From Pirellulales bacterium (GTDB lineage Bacteria > Planctomycetota > Planctomycetia > Pirellulales > JALHPA01), in assembly GCA_022842745.1 (NCBI GenBank), contig JALHPA010000178.1, positions 1 through 6,273 on the forward strand: a stretch of DNA of 6,273 nucleotides. Direction: 5' to 3'. Below, piece after piece: positions 1-6,183 of the stretch. Under the pieces are notes generated by a model. It made no database searches. It saw only the letters and a list, made by a program, of their open reading frames with translations, and was not told the DNA's origin. The translations under genes and the position numbers were made by a program. Position 1 is the stretch's first letter. Each line of letters opens with the position of its first letter.

Positions 1-2044
1 GTTTTTCGTACTTGGCCGTCCCGGTCGGGAAAGTGCCATCCACCGGCAGCGCGCTCACCGGTAGCAGGTCGCCCCGCCCCGCCGCGATCGCCGCCGTCAC
101 CCGCTCGACAAAGTCGGAATCGGCCCCGATCACGGCCGGGCGCAGCATCCGTTTGCCATCGGCGCTCGCCGGAACGGCCACTTCCTTTAGCCCCTCCAAG
201 GCCATGTCGATCGCGGCAAAGTTCTGCTGCACGATCGTCTCTCCCCGTCTCCCATACGTCTTGCGAATCGCATCCTTGATGTGATCGATCGCCTCCTGCC
301 GCGGCAGCACGCCCGACAGGGCGAAAAAGCAGGCTTGCATGGCGGTGTTGATCCGCCCCCCCATCCCATTTTGCCGCGCGATGTCGTACGCGTCGACGAC
401 GTAAAACCGCAGCTTCTTCTCCAGGATTTGCCGCTGCACCGGCTGCGGCAACAGGTCCCAAACCCGATCCGCCGGATAAGTGCTATTAAGCAGAAACGTC
501 GCCCCGGGCGCGGCGCATTTGAGTACGTCCATCGTGTCCAGCAGGTGGAACTGGTGGCACGCCACGAAGTCCGCCCGATCGATCAAGTAAGTCGAGCGGA
601 TCGGACGGGGGCTGAATCGCAAGTGGGATACGGTCACCGCCCCCGACTTCTTCGAGTCGTAAACGAAATATCCCTGGGCGTACAACGGCGTATATTCGCC
701 GATGATCTTCACCGAGTTCTTGCTAGCCCCCACCGTGCCGTCGCTTCCCAACCCAAAAAACACCGCCCGCTTAACGTCGCTGGTCTCCGTCGACAGGCCG
801 CTATCCCACGGCAGGCTCAAATGCGTCACGTCGTCGTAGATCCCGACCGTAAAGTGCCGCTTCGGGCGCGCCCCGCGCAACTCCTCGAACACCGCCGCCA
901 CCATCGCCGGCGTAAACTCCTTCGACGACAACCCGTATCGGCCTCCAAACACCTCCGGCGCCCGGCCGCGGTCCCCCCACCGCTCGCCATTCTCGGCCAA
1001 CGCCGCGATCACATCCAAATACAGCGGTTCTCCCAACGCCCCCGGCTCTTTCGTCCGCTCCAAAACGGCGATCCGCTTTACGCTCTTGGGCAATGTCTCC
1101 ACAAACGTCTGCGCATCGAACGGCCGGTACAGCCGCACCTTCAGCAGCCCCACCTTCTGCCCCTCCTTGACCTTCGCCTCCACGAGCTCTTCCACCGCCC
1201 CCGCCCCCGAACCCATGATCACGATCACTTCGCTCGCCTCCGGACTGCCGACGTACTCGAACAGCCGGTACCGCCGGCCCACCCGTTCGGCCAGCCGGTC
1301 CATCATCGCCTGCACGATCCCCGGAACGGCCGTGTAATAAGGGTTCGCGGCTTCGCGCGCCTGAAAAAATACGTCCGGGTTCTGCGCCGACCCCCGCAGG
1401 GTGGGGCGGTCGGGACTTAACGATCTTGCGCGATGCTCCCGCACCGTCCCCTCGTCGATCATGTACCGCACGTCGTCGGCCGTCAGCGGGACGATCTTGT
1501 TGACCTCGTGCGAAGTCCGAAAACCGTCAAAGAAGTGCAGTACCGGCACCCGCGACCGCAGCGCCGCCGCATGCGCGATCAGGGCGAAATCCTGGACCTC
1601 CTCGACCGAGTTCGAGACCAGCATCGTCCAGCCTGCGCTCCGCACCGACATCACGTCGCTCTGATCCCCAAAAATCGATAGCGCGTGCGTCGCCAAGGTG
1701 CGAGCCGCCACGTGAAACACCGTCGGCATCAACTGCCCGGCGATCTTGAACATCTCCGGGATCATCAACAGCAATCCCTGCGATGCGGTAAATGTCGTCG
1801 TCAAGGCCCCTGCCTGCAACGCGCCATGCACCGCCGCCGCCGCCCCCGCCTCGCTCTGCATCTCGATCACTTCCGGAACGCTGCCAAAAATGTTTGGCCG
1901 TCCCTTGCTCGTCCAATGGTCAGCCAACTCCCCCATCGGCGACGCCGGAGTAATGGGATAGATCGCGATCACTTCGCTCGCCAAATGGGCCACCGCCGCG
2001 GCGGCTTCGTTCCCATCGACGGTAATAAAGTTCTGTTGGGCCAC
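1..2044 (-). CDS. nifJ: Pyruvate:ferredoxin (flavodoxin) oxidoreductase, N-terminal 681 residues (3' end cut by window edge)
   Basis: PFOR oxidatively decarboxylates pyruvate with CoA to acetyl-CoA and CO2 and passes electrons to ferredoxin or flavodoxin in the cytoplasm. I translated the minus frame through the whole span and found no stop or frameshift. Visible family motifs are YPITPASPMGE at residues 29-39, VPEVIEMQSEAGA from residue 56, TTFTASQGLLLMIPEMFKI, FHVAARTLATHALSIFGDQSDVM ending near residue 132, FGGRYGLSSKEFTPAM, and GLGSDGTVGASKNSVKIIG at 431-449. The last segment is GTFPTGTAKYEK at 670-681. T32, E65 and R115 line up with the pyruvate/thiamine-site Thr31, Glu64 and Arg114 of Desulfovibrio africanus PFOR. 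Family members are about 1,170-1,200 residues, so the two [4Fe-4S] ferredoxin-type clusters and the thiamine-binding C-terminal domain must lie beyond the left edge. The start is GTG at 2044-2042. An in-frame TAG lies one codon upstream of it and no other start is possible. The gene is divergent from the SET/crcB pair. Confidence 0.96.
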   Translation of the reverse strand, partial: MAQQNFITVDGNEAAAAVAHLASEVIAIYPITPASPMGELADHWTSKGRPNIFGSVPEVIEMQSEAGAAAAVHGALQAGALTTTFTASQGLLLMIPEMFKIAGQLMPTVFHVAARTLATHALSIFGDQSDVMSVRSAGWTMLVSNSVEEVQDFALIAHAAALRSRVPVLHFFDGFRTSHEVNKIVPLTADDVRYMIDEGTVREHRARSLSPDRPTLRGSAQNPDVFFQAREAANPYYTAVPGIVQAMMDRLAERVGRRYRLFEYVGSPEASEVIVIMGSGAGAVEELVEAKVKEGQKVGLLKVRLYRPFDAQTFVETLPKSVKRIAVLERTKEPGALGEPLYLDVIAALAENGERWGDRGRAPEVFGGRYGLSSKEFTPAMVAAVFEELRGARPKRHFTVGIYDDVTHLSLPWDSGLSTETSDVKRAVFFGLGSDGTVGASKNSVKIIGEYTPLYAQGYFVYDSKKSGAVTVSHLRFSPRPIRSTYLIDRADFVACHQFHLLDTMDVLKCAAPGATFLLNSTYPADRVWDLLPQPVQRQILEKKLRFYVVDAYDIARQNGMGGRINTAMQACFFALSGVLPRQEAIDHIKDAIRKTYGRRGETIVQQNFAAIDMALEGLKEVAVPASADGKRMLRPAVIGADSDFVERVTAAIAAGRGDLLPVSALPVDGTFPTGTAKYEK

Positions 2045-2052
2045 GTTCTATG

Positions 2053-2058
2053 CTCCTC
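2053..2058 (-). promoter_or_regulatory. Ribosome binding site of nifJ
   Basis: Read on the minus strand this is GAGGAG, 8 nt upstream of the GTG at 2044. It is the strongest Shine-Dalgarno match in the window. It supports the GTG start, which is also forced by the in-frame TAG just upstream. Confidence 0.75.
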
Positions 2059-2150
2059 GGACCGGTTGGGTGATTTCGTTGATCTCACAGCGGCGCCCCG
2101 CCGGCAAACAAGTCGCCAGGCCTAAGTTCGAGCACTTCTCCAAGGGCAGA

Positions 2151-2199
2151 GTGTGGGCCAGTCCATTCGCTTGCGAGGCTTGAAAGAACTGGCCCACAC
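2151..2199. repeat. Inverted repeat, 12 bp perfect arms, 25 nt gap
   Basis: The arms are GTGTGGGCCAGT at 2151-2162 and ACTGGCCCACAC at 2188-2199. Inside the arms a few more pairs are possible after a mismatch (C2164-G2186, then T2166 to C2168 with G2182 to A2184), so the RNA or single strand would form a long hairpin. There is no T run on either side, so it does not look like an intrinsic terminator. It lies about 107 bp upstream of the nifJ start and could be part of the nifJ leader, an operator, or a repeat-element end. Confidence 0.7.
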
Positions 2200-2218
2200 C
2201 GTGGGAAGGAAGTACCGT

Positions 2219-2273
2219 AGCCGGGAACCCTGCGGGGTGGAGAAGATGAGATTTTGGGGCAGGGATCCCGGCT
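2219..2273. repeat. Inverted repeat, 15 bp arms with one mismatch, 25 nt gap
   Basis: The left arm 2219-2233 reads AGCCGGGAACCCTGC and the right arm 2259-2273 reads GCAGGGATCCCGGCT. They are complementary at 14 of 15 positions, with the mismatch at A2227/A2265. The gap at 2234-2258 is purine-rich on the plus strand. It starts 19 bp after the preceding inverted repeat and has the same 25-nt gap, suggesting that the two belong to one structured element. No T tract follows on either strand. Confidence 0.7.
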
Positions 2274-2290
2274 TGATGTCCACACAAATC

Positions 2291-2343
2291 GTCCCCGTCC
2301 CGTTCGCCCAGCCGCAATCGTGCAGCGGCGATGCCAGGGGGAC
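2291..2343. repeat. Nested inverted repeats (weak)
   Basis: The outer arms are GTCCCC at 2291-2296 and GGGGAC at 2338-2343. The inner arms are GCCGC at 2311-2315 and GCGGC at 2325-2329 around a 9-nt loop. Each arm alone is short enough to arise by chance in GC-rich DNA. The nesting, and the position between two stronger hairpins, make this worth recording as part of the 2151-2423 cluster. Confidence 0.35.
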
Positions 2344-2370
2344 TCGTCAGCAGAAATGTCAGGCAGCCCC

Positions 2371-2423
2371 ATCGGTCGGGACCGCGCAGGTGATTGGTAA
2401 TTTTCGACACGCGTGCGACCGAT
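2371..2423. repeat. Inverted repeat, 8 bp perfect arms, 37 nt gap
   Basis: The arms are ATCGGTCG at 2371-2378 and CGACCGAT at 2416-2423. An inner CGCG/CGCG pairing (2383-2386 with 2410-2413) can extend the stem after an internal loop. The terminal loop contains a short AT-rich patch near 2393-2404. This is the rightmost member of the hairpin cluster. Confidence 0.4.
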
Positions 2424-2690
2424 CGCGCCCAAGCGCAAGAAGCGGTCCCAGGGTACCCCAGCCAACCGCCCAACCGGGCCTGTTCCCTGCCGCCGCGCCG
2501 CATTCGGTCCTCCCTTCCAGCCATCTCCCGCGTCATCGGCCCCTCTCCCGGTGGCCCCTTCAACCCCTCCGGCAGACAACCGCAAGGCTTATGGCGTGGG
2601 TCTGAAACTCCTCATATCGCCCCCCAGACTTGCGAATGCCGTACCCAGTTTGCAATGACGCGTTCCGAAGCCCCCGCTATTCAAAACAGT

Positions 2691-2730
2691 GCGGAAAATT
2701 CCGAGAAATACCGATCTCCCAATTTTCCGC
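2691..2730. repeat. Inverted repeat, 10 bp perfect arms, 20 nt gap
   Basis: The arms are GCGGAAAATT at 2691-2700 and AATTTTCCGC at 2721-2730. The arms are AT-rich at the loop end and GC-rich at the base. No T run follows on either strand. It sits roughly midway between the other hairpins and the SET gene, about 240 bp upstream of its start. It may be an operator or a leader hairpin. Confidence 0.55.
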
Positions 2731-2754
2731 CGTTCGTTCGCGGCGCTAGCCGGG

Positions 2755-2770
2755 TGTGCGTAATCGCACA
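2755..2770. promoter_or_regulatory. Candidate palindromic operator
   Basis: TGTGCG at 2755-2760 and CGCACA at 2765-2770 flank a 4-bp spacer, giving a compact 6-4-6 palindrome typical in size of a dimeric repressor or activator site. It lies about 200 bp upstream of the SET gene in the divergent intergenic region. No regulator gene is present in the window, and a palindrome this short can occur by chance. Confidence 0.25.
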
Positions 2771-2972
2771 TATCTCCTGCAAAAGTGTATCCCCCCGTCT
2801 CACTGTCGACGGTGCCTTGGTGTAGATTACGGCCGTGAGAATTTGAACCACAAAACCACGTTCACGGACTCGTAACCATCGGCCGCCGGTTGAACAGCTC
2901 AGGCGGACCGCTTGGGACGTTCGGAAGTCGATACGCCCGACCAACGCCTTTTCACCCGCACGACCGAAGAGC

Positions 2973-3464
2973 ATGGGAACAGTGACGAACGCGGTATCCG
3001 TTCAGCCAGGTTCCGTCGGCCTGGGGGTCGTATCCAACCGCCCCTTTCGTGCCAGACAGATCGTCGGACAGGTCCACGGCGAAATCATCGCCGACGCCGC
3101 CTATGGATCCTCCTATTGCATGGAATTGGGAGACGGCCGCGCCATTGAGCCGGCGCTCCCCTTCCGCTGCCTCAACCATAGCTGCGATCCCAATTGCGAA
3201 CTGTTCTACTTCGAACCAGACGCCCCGGGACAATTTGCAGACCGGCTCTATGTGCAGGCACTTCGCCCCATTCGACCCGGCGAGGAGTTGACGATCGACT
3301 ACGCCTGGCCGGCCGATGCCGCCGTCCCTTGCCTCTGCGGGACGCCGTCTTGCCGTGGCTGGATCGTCTGCCCGGATGAGTTGAGCGCGGTCGCGCCAGC
3401 CGGACCACCCCTGCCCGGCAACGAGAAATCCTGCCTCCCTTCCCCAAGGAACCGGAGCCGATGA
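2973..3464 (+). CDS. Stand-alone SET-domain protein, probable protein-lysine methyltransferase
   Basis: SET domains transfer a methyl group from S-adenosylmethionine to lysine side chains. This 163-residue cytoplasmic protein is little more than the catalytic domain. Residues 16-38 (GLGVV, then a basic stretch ending in HGEII) match the SET N-terminal strands. LNHSCDPN at 67-74 is the AdoMet-binding/pseudoknot motif, and GEELTIDY at 103-110 ends in the conserved tyrosine. C120-x-C122-x4-C127 is a post-SET motif that, with C71, would bind a zinc ion. The last 25 residues are Pro-rich and probably disordered. The ATG at 2973 has only a weak purine stretch (GAAGAG at 2966-2971) very close to it. 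The GTG at 2982 is better spaced and would remove three residues without touching the domain. Its stop overlaps the crcB start. The substrate is unknown; ribosomal proteins, histone-like proteins or other nucleoid proteins are possible. Confidence 0.9.
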   Translation: MGTVTNAVSVQPGSVGLGVVSNRPFRARQIVGQVHGEIIADAAYGSSYCMELGDGRAIEPALPFRCLNHSCDPNCELFYFEPDAPGQFADRLYVQALRPIRPGEELTIDYAWPADAAVPCLCGTPSCRGWIVCPDELSAVAPAGPPLPGNEKSCLPSPRNRSR

Positions 3465-3859
3465 TTGACTCGCTGGTCGTGCGAATCGGCTGCGTGGCCG
3501 TGGCGGGCGCGGCCGGCGCGTTGGCCCGCTGGGGACTTTACGCGGCTCTCCATGCCGCTCTGGGCCGATCCGCGGCGGCCTGGCCCTGGGGCACGCTTGC
3601 GGTCAATGGCCTCGGCTGTTTTCTGTTCGGGTTTTTCGTGACCTGGTTCCGTGCGGACGTCCCGGCCGATCACCCCGTCCGGCTTCTGGTGTTCACAGGG
3701 TTCTTGGCCTCCTTCACCACCTTCAGCACGTTCGCGCACGATACCTACGAACTGCAAGTTCACCGCGGCCTGGCCTGGGCGTTATTGAATGCGGCCGTAC
3801 AGGTCGCCGTTGGGTGGGCGGCCCTCGTGGCCGGAATCAGTCTGGCCGATCGCCGCTAG
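3461..3859 (+). CDS. crcB: CrcB/Fluc-type fluoride ion channel
   Basis: CrcB (Fluc) proteins are small dual-topology dimeric channels in the cytoplasmic membrane that let fluoride leave the cell. The 132-residue length is normal for the family. Four hydrophobic helices are visible at about 5-30, 43-63, 72-92 and 102-126. Family motifs are GALAR at 19-23, GTLAVNGLG at 44-52 with the conserved N49, and GFLASFTTFSTF at 80-91. F85 and F88 of that last motif correspond to the phenylalanines lining the fluoride pathway. The usual GG before FTTFSTF is AS here. The ATG at 3461 overlaps the TGA of the SET gene (ATGA), with AAGGA at 3446-3450 and GGAG at 3454-3457 upstream inside the SET coding sequence. 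Expression therefore probably depends on the SET transcript. No fluoride riboswitch motif was found upstream of the pair. Confidence 0.93.
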   Translation: MIDSLVVRIGCVAVAGAAGALARWGLYAALHAALGRSAAAWPWGTLAVNGLGCFLFGFFVTWFRADVPADHPVRLLVFTGFLASFTTFSTFAHDTYELQVHRGLAWALLNAAVQVAVGWAALVAGISLADRR

Positions 3860-3876
3860 AATTGCGCCCCGTCGAT

Positions 3877-3896
3877 CGGTCTTATGCCCGAGACCG
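3877..3896. terminator. Small hairpin between convergent crcB and cheA, possible bidirectional terminator
   Basis: CGGTCT at 3877-3882 pairs with AGACCG at 3891-3896 around an 8-nt loop. A second short stem (GGCG 3900-3903 with CGCC 3910-3913) follows. The position, between the crcB stop at 3859 and the cheA stop at 3916, suits termination of both genes. Neither side has a T tract, so an intrinsic terminator is not demonstrated. Confidence 0.25.
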
Positions 3897-3915
3897 CCAG
3901 GCGTGGTGCCGCCGT

Positions 3916-6183
3916 TCAATTGCGTAACAAGTCCGGCACGCTCAGCACCAGCGCCAACCGCCCTCCGCCAAGTTGCGCTACCCCGGCCAATTTGTCCGCC
4001 GACGGCAATATCTCCCGAATGCTGTTCACCACCACCTGCCGATGGCCGACGATCCGGTCCACGATCAGGCAAAACGTCTGCTGCTTCGCCCCCACCACCA
4101 CCGCCGGGTACTTCTCGCCCGATTCTCGATCCCGCGCAGGCACGTTCAACAGGTCCGACAGGTTGACGGCGTGGTGCAGTTCGTCGCGAATTTTTACCAT
4201 CCGGTCGCCGCGAAAATCGTGCAAATCCTCCTCGCACAACTCGCTGATCTCGAATACGTTTTCAAATGGCAGCACGTAGGTCTCTCCAGCCTGCTCCAAC
4301 AACAAGCCATTGACCACCAGGACCGCCTCTTTCACGGGCAAATCCAGCCGGAAGGTCGTCCCCACCCCCACCTTCGACTCGACGCTGACCTCTCCCGCAT
4401 GTTCGCGCAGCGTCGTCCGCACGACGTCCATTCCCACTCCCCGTCCCGAGATCTCGGACAGCTTCTCGGCCGTCGAGAGCCCCGCCGCGAAAATCAATTC
4501 CACCGCCTCCTGGTCCGACAATCGCGCGGCCTGATCGGCGGTCAACAGACCCTTTTCAATCGCCTTGCGCCGCAATCGATCCGGGTCGACCCCCCGCCCA
4601 TCGTCCCGGACGATGATCGTAACCCGCGTCCGCGTAGCCTCGGCCCGCAGCCACAAATTTCCCGTTTCGCTTACCCCTCGCCGTTGCCGCTCTTCCGGCA
4701 ATTCAATCGCGTGGTCGACGACATTGCGAATCATGTGCGTCAACGGTGCGTCCAAGTCCTCGACCATGTTCTTGTCCAGCTCGACCTCTTCGCCGCTCAA
4801 GTGGACGTCGATCTTCTTCCCCAGTTGCGCCGCCAGGGAACGCGCCATGGTCGGAAACTTGCTGAACAGACCGGCCACCGACACCTGCCGCAGGGCGACC
4901 ACGTCCTGCCGGAGCATCGCGGTCTGCTTGGAAAAGGTGCGATTGATCTGACGAAATTCCTCCACCAGCTCCGCCCCGTTGCTGTCCAACAGCATCCGCT
5001 GGTGGACGTCTTTGTACAGTTCGCAGGTAATAAACAACCGCGAGACGTTCTCCAGGAATTGATCGAGCCGGGCCTCCTTCACTCGGACCAGCTTGGTCTT
5101 CGCCCGCGACGGTTCACCCCCCCCGGTTTTCGCCTGCGCCGTGGCGCCCGCCTTGGCGGCTGATGATGGGCCACCCGCCGCCGGGATATCCTCTTTCGCC
5201 GGCGCCGCAGTCGTTGCAAGGGGCGCTGCGTTTTGCGGGCGTAGTTGGTTGAACTCCGCGGCCAGCCGATCCCACACGATCGTCAATAACGACGAATCGA
5301 TCCCCAGCGGGCTGTGGTACAAGATCCGAAAATCCGCCTGGGCCGCATCGATCGCCGCCGCCAGCCCTGGCAGCCGGTCGGAAATACGCGCCCGGCAGCT
5401 TTCGCAGCGGTCGAGGAATGCGGCCCCCGTTTCTTCTTGATACCGCCCCGCGGCGGTCTCCCGGAATAGCTCCAACAGCCCCCGCAGATCCTCGGTGAGA
5501 TCCAACTCTCCCGACCGCAACGGCCCATCCAGAAACGACTCCCAAGTGGGTTGAGCCACGGGCGCCGCCGACTCCCCCTCATCGGTTTCTGCCGCCGCCT
5601 CGCCCTGCGTCCCGACCCCGCCGGCTGCCGCCGCCTCCCCCTCCTGGCACAGCGCCCGCAGCCGCTCGCCCCACTCCTTCGCTCGGGGCGCGCCCGACGC
5701 GGCAATCTCCTCCGCCAAGGCCAACAGCGCCGCGTGCTTGGAGTCGACCGCCGCGCATTGTGTGCATTGTCCGGCGATCGATTCCACCCGTCCCAACAGC
5801 GCCGCTTCCGCCGCGGTCAAATCCTCGTCCAAGGCGCCATCCGCGGCCCGGGCGAGCATCGAGTCCAAAAGATCAAAACCGTCGATGATGGCCCGCGACA
5901 ATGGCTCCGTAAGCTGCAAGTTGCGCTTCCGCACCTCGTCCAGCGTATTCTCCAGCGTATGCGCAAACTTTTTGACCGCCAGCAGGTTCAAAAACCCGGC
6001 GCACCCTTTGATCGAATGGATCGCCCGGAAAACGGCATTGATCGCCCCGTCGTTGTCCGGAGCGGCCCGGAAAGCCTCCATCTGCTGCGGCAGGTTGCGC
6101 AACGACAGCAGCGATTCGTCGACAAAATCTCCGATTAGGTCGGCGCTAGCGGCAAGGTTCGTTTCGGCGGTCGGTGCGGACAT
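3916..6183 (-). CDS. cheA: Chemotaxis-type histidine kinase CheA, without a recognisable P2 domain
   Basis: CheA autophosphorylates a histidine and passes the phosphate to CheY/CheB-type regulators, under control of receptor arrays and CheW. This 755-residue protein has P1 (HPt) at about 10-130 with the phosphate-accepting H56 in AIHSIKGCAGFL. P3 (dimerisation) spans about 364-460. P4 (HATPase) spans about 461-616, with an N box (HMIRNVVDHAIE, N487/D490/H491), G1 DDGRGVD at 527-533, SGRGVGMDVV at 579-588 and G2 GVGTTFRLDLP. P5 (CheW-like) spans about 617-755. All catalytic motifs look intact. No P2 is recognisable. Residues 180-212 are Ala/Glu/Gly-rich linker, 213-316 an unassigned helical region, and 317-363 another Ala-rich linker. 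Two CxxC pairs occur (C140/C143 and C260/C263). The P3 start reads ENVSRLFITCELY instead of the common VGELV pattern. The ATG at 6183 is the only start after an in-frame stop at 6204-6202, and it has no clear Shine-Dalgarno. No cheW, cheY or receptor gene lies inside the window. Confidence 0.95.
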   Translation of the reverse strand: MSAPTAETNLAASADLIGDFVDESLLSLRNLPQQMEAFRAAPDNDGAINAVFRAIHSIKGCAGFLNLLAVKKFAHTLENTLDEVRKRNLQLTEPLSRAIIDGFDLLDSMLARAADGALDEDLTAAEAALLGRVESIAGQCTQCAAVDSKHAALLALAEEIAASGAPRAKEWGERLRALCQEGEAAAAGGVGTQGEAAAETDEGESAAPVAQPTWESFLDGPLRSGELDLTEDLRGLLELFRETAAGRYQEETGAAFLDRCESCRARISDRLPGLAAAIDAAQADFRILYHSPLGIDSSLLTIVWDRLAAEFNQLRPQNAAPLATTAAPAKEDIPAAGGPSSAAKAGATAQAKTGGGEPSRAKTKLVRVKEARLDQFLENVSRLFITCELYKDVHQRMLLDSNGAELVEEFRQINRTFSKQTAMLRQDVVALRQVSVAGLFSKFPTMARSLAAQLGKKIDVHLSGEEVELDKNMVEDLDAPLTHMIRNVVDHAIELPEERQRRGVSETGNLWLRAEATRTRVTIIVRDDGRGVDPDRLRRKAIEKGLLTADQAARLSDQEAVELIFAAGLSTAEKLSEISGRGVGMDVVRTTLREHAGEVSVESKVGVGTTFRLDLPVKEAVLVVNGLLLEQAGETYVLPFENVFEISELCEEDLHDFRGDRMVKIRDELHHAVNLSDLLNVPARDRESGEKYPAVVVGAKQQTFCLIVDRIVGHRQVVVNSIREILPSADKLAGVAQLGGGRLALVLSVPDLLRN

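Larger units (their letters stand above)
2045..2972. other. Long intergenic region between divergent nifJ and SET/crcB, rich in inverted repeats
   Basis: No convincing gene is visible in these roughly 930 bases. Open frames of 140-170 codons exist on both strands, for example 2153-2605 plus and 2048-2563 minus. They overlap one another and give Arg/Pro/Ser/Gly-rich products with no recognisable motif or good ribosome site. That is what GC-rich non-coding DNA produces by chance. The promoters of both flanking transcription units must lie here, but I could not find a -35/-10 or sigma-54 pair I would defend on either strand. What stands out is a run of inverted repeats between 2151 and 2423 and two more between 2691 and 2770, listed separately. 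The region could hold a structured RNA, a miniature repeat element, or the remains of a decayed gene. Confidence 0.6.

Noticed and set aside
281..1420. 379-codon open frame on the plus strand opposite nifJ
   Set aside because: It is antisense to an intact nifJ with conserved motifs throughout. Its product is Arg/His/Pro/Leu-rich with no motif, as expected from the complement of GC-biased third positions.
2205..2280. RNase P RNA-like fragment (GGAAGGAAGT and CCCGGCTTG)
   Set aside because: The resemblance to the conserved P4 region is short and partial. The required GAGGAAAGTCC core is absent and the spacing is far too small.
2048..2605. Overlapping 150-171 codon open frames on both strands in the intergenic region
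   Set aside because: Several frames are open at once, the products are low-information, and there is no ribosome site or recognisable motif. The inverted repeats also argue against coding.
2812..2880. tRNA-like T-loop (GGTTCAAATTC) on the minus strand
   Set aside because: The flanking bases do not pair as a T stem, and no anticodon stem or acceptor stem can be built around it.
2880..3461. Fluoride riboswitch for crcB
   Set aside because: I looked for the conserved crcB-motif core upstream of the SET/crcB pair and of crcB itself and did not see it. A covariance-model search would settle this.
3973..5163. 396-codon open frame on the plus strand opposite cheA
   Set aside because: It is antisense to the kinase core of cheA. 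The product is rich in Arg, Gln, His and Leu without any domain, so it is a shadow of cheA codon bias.
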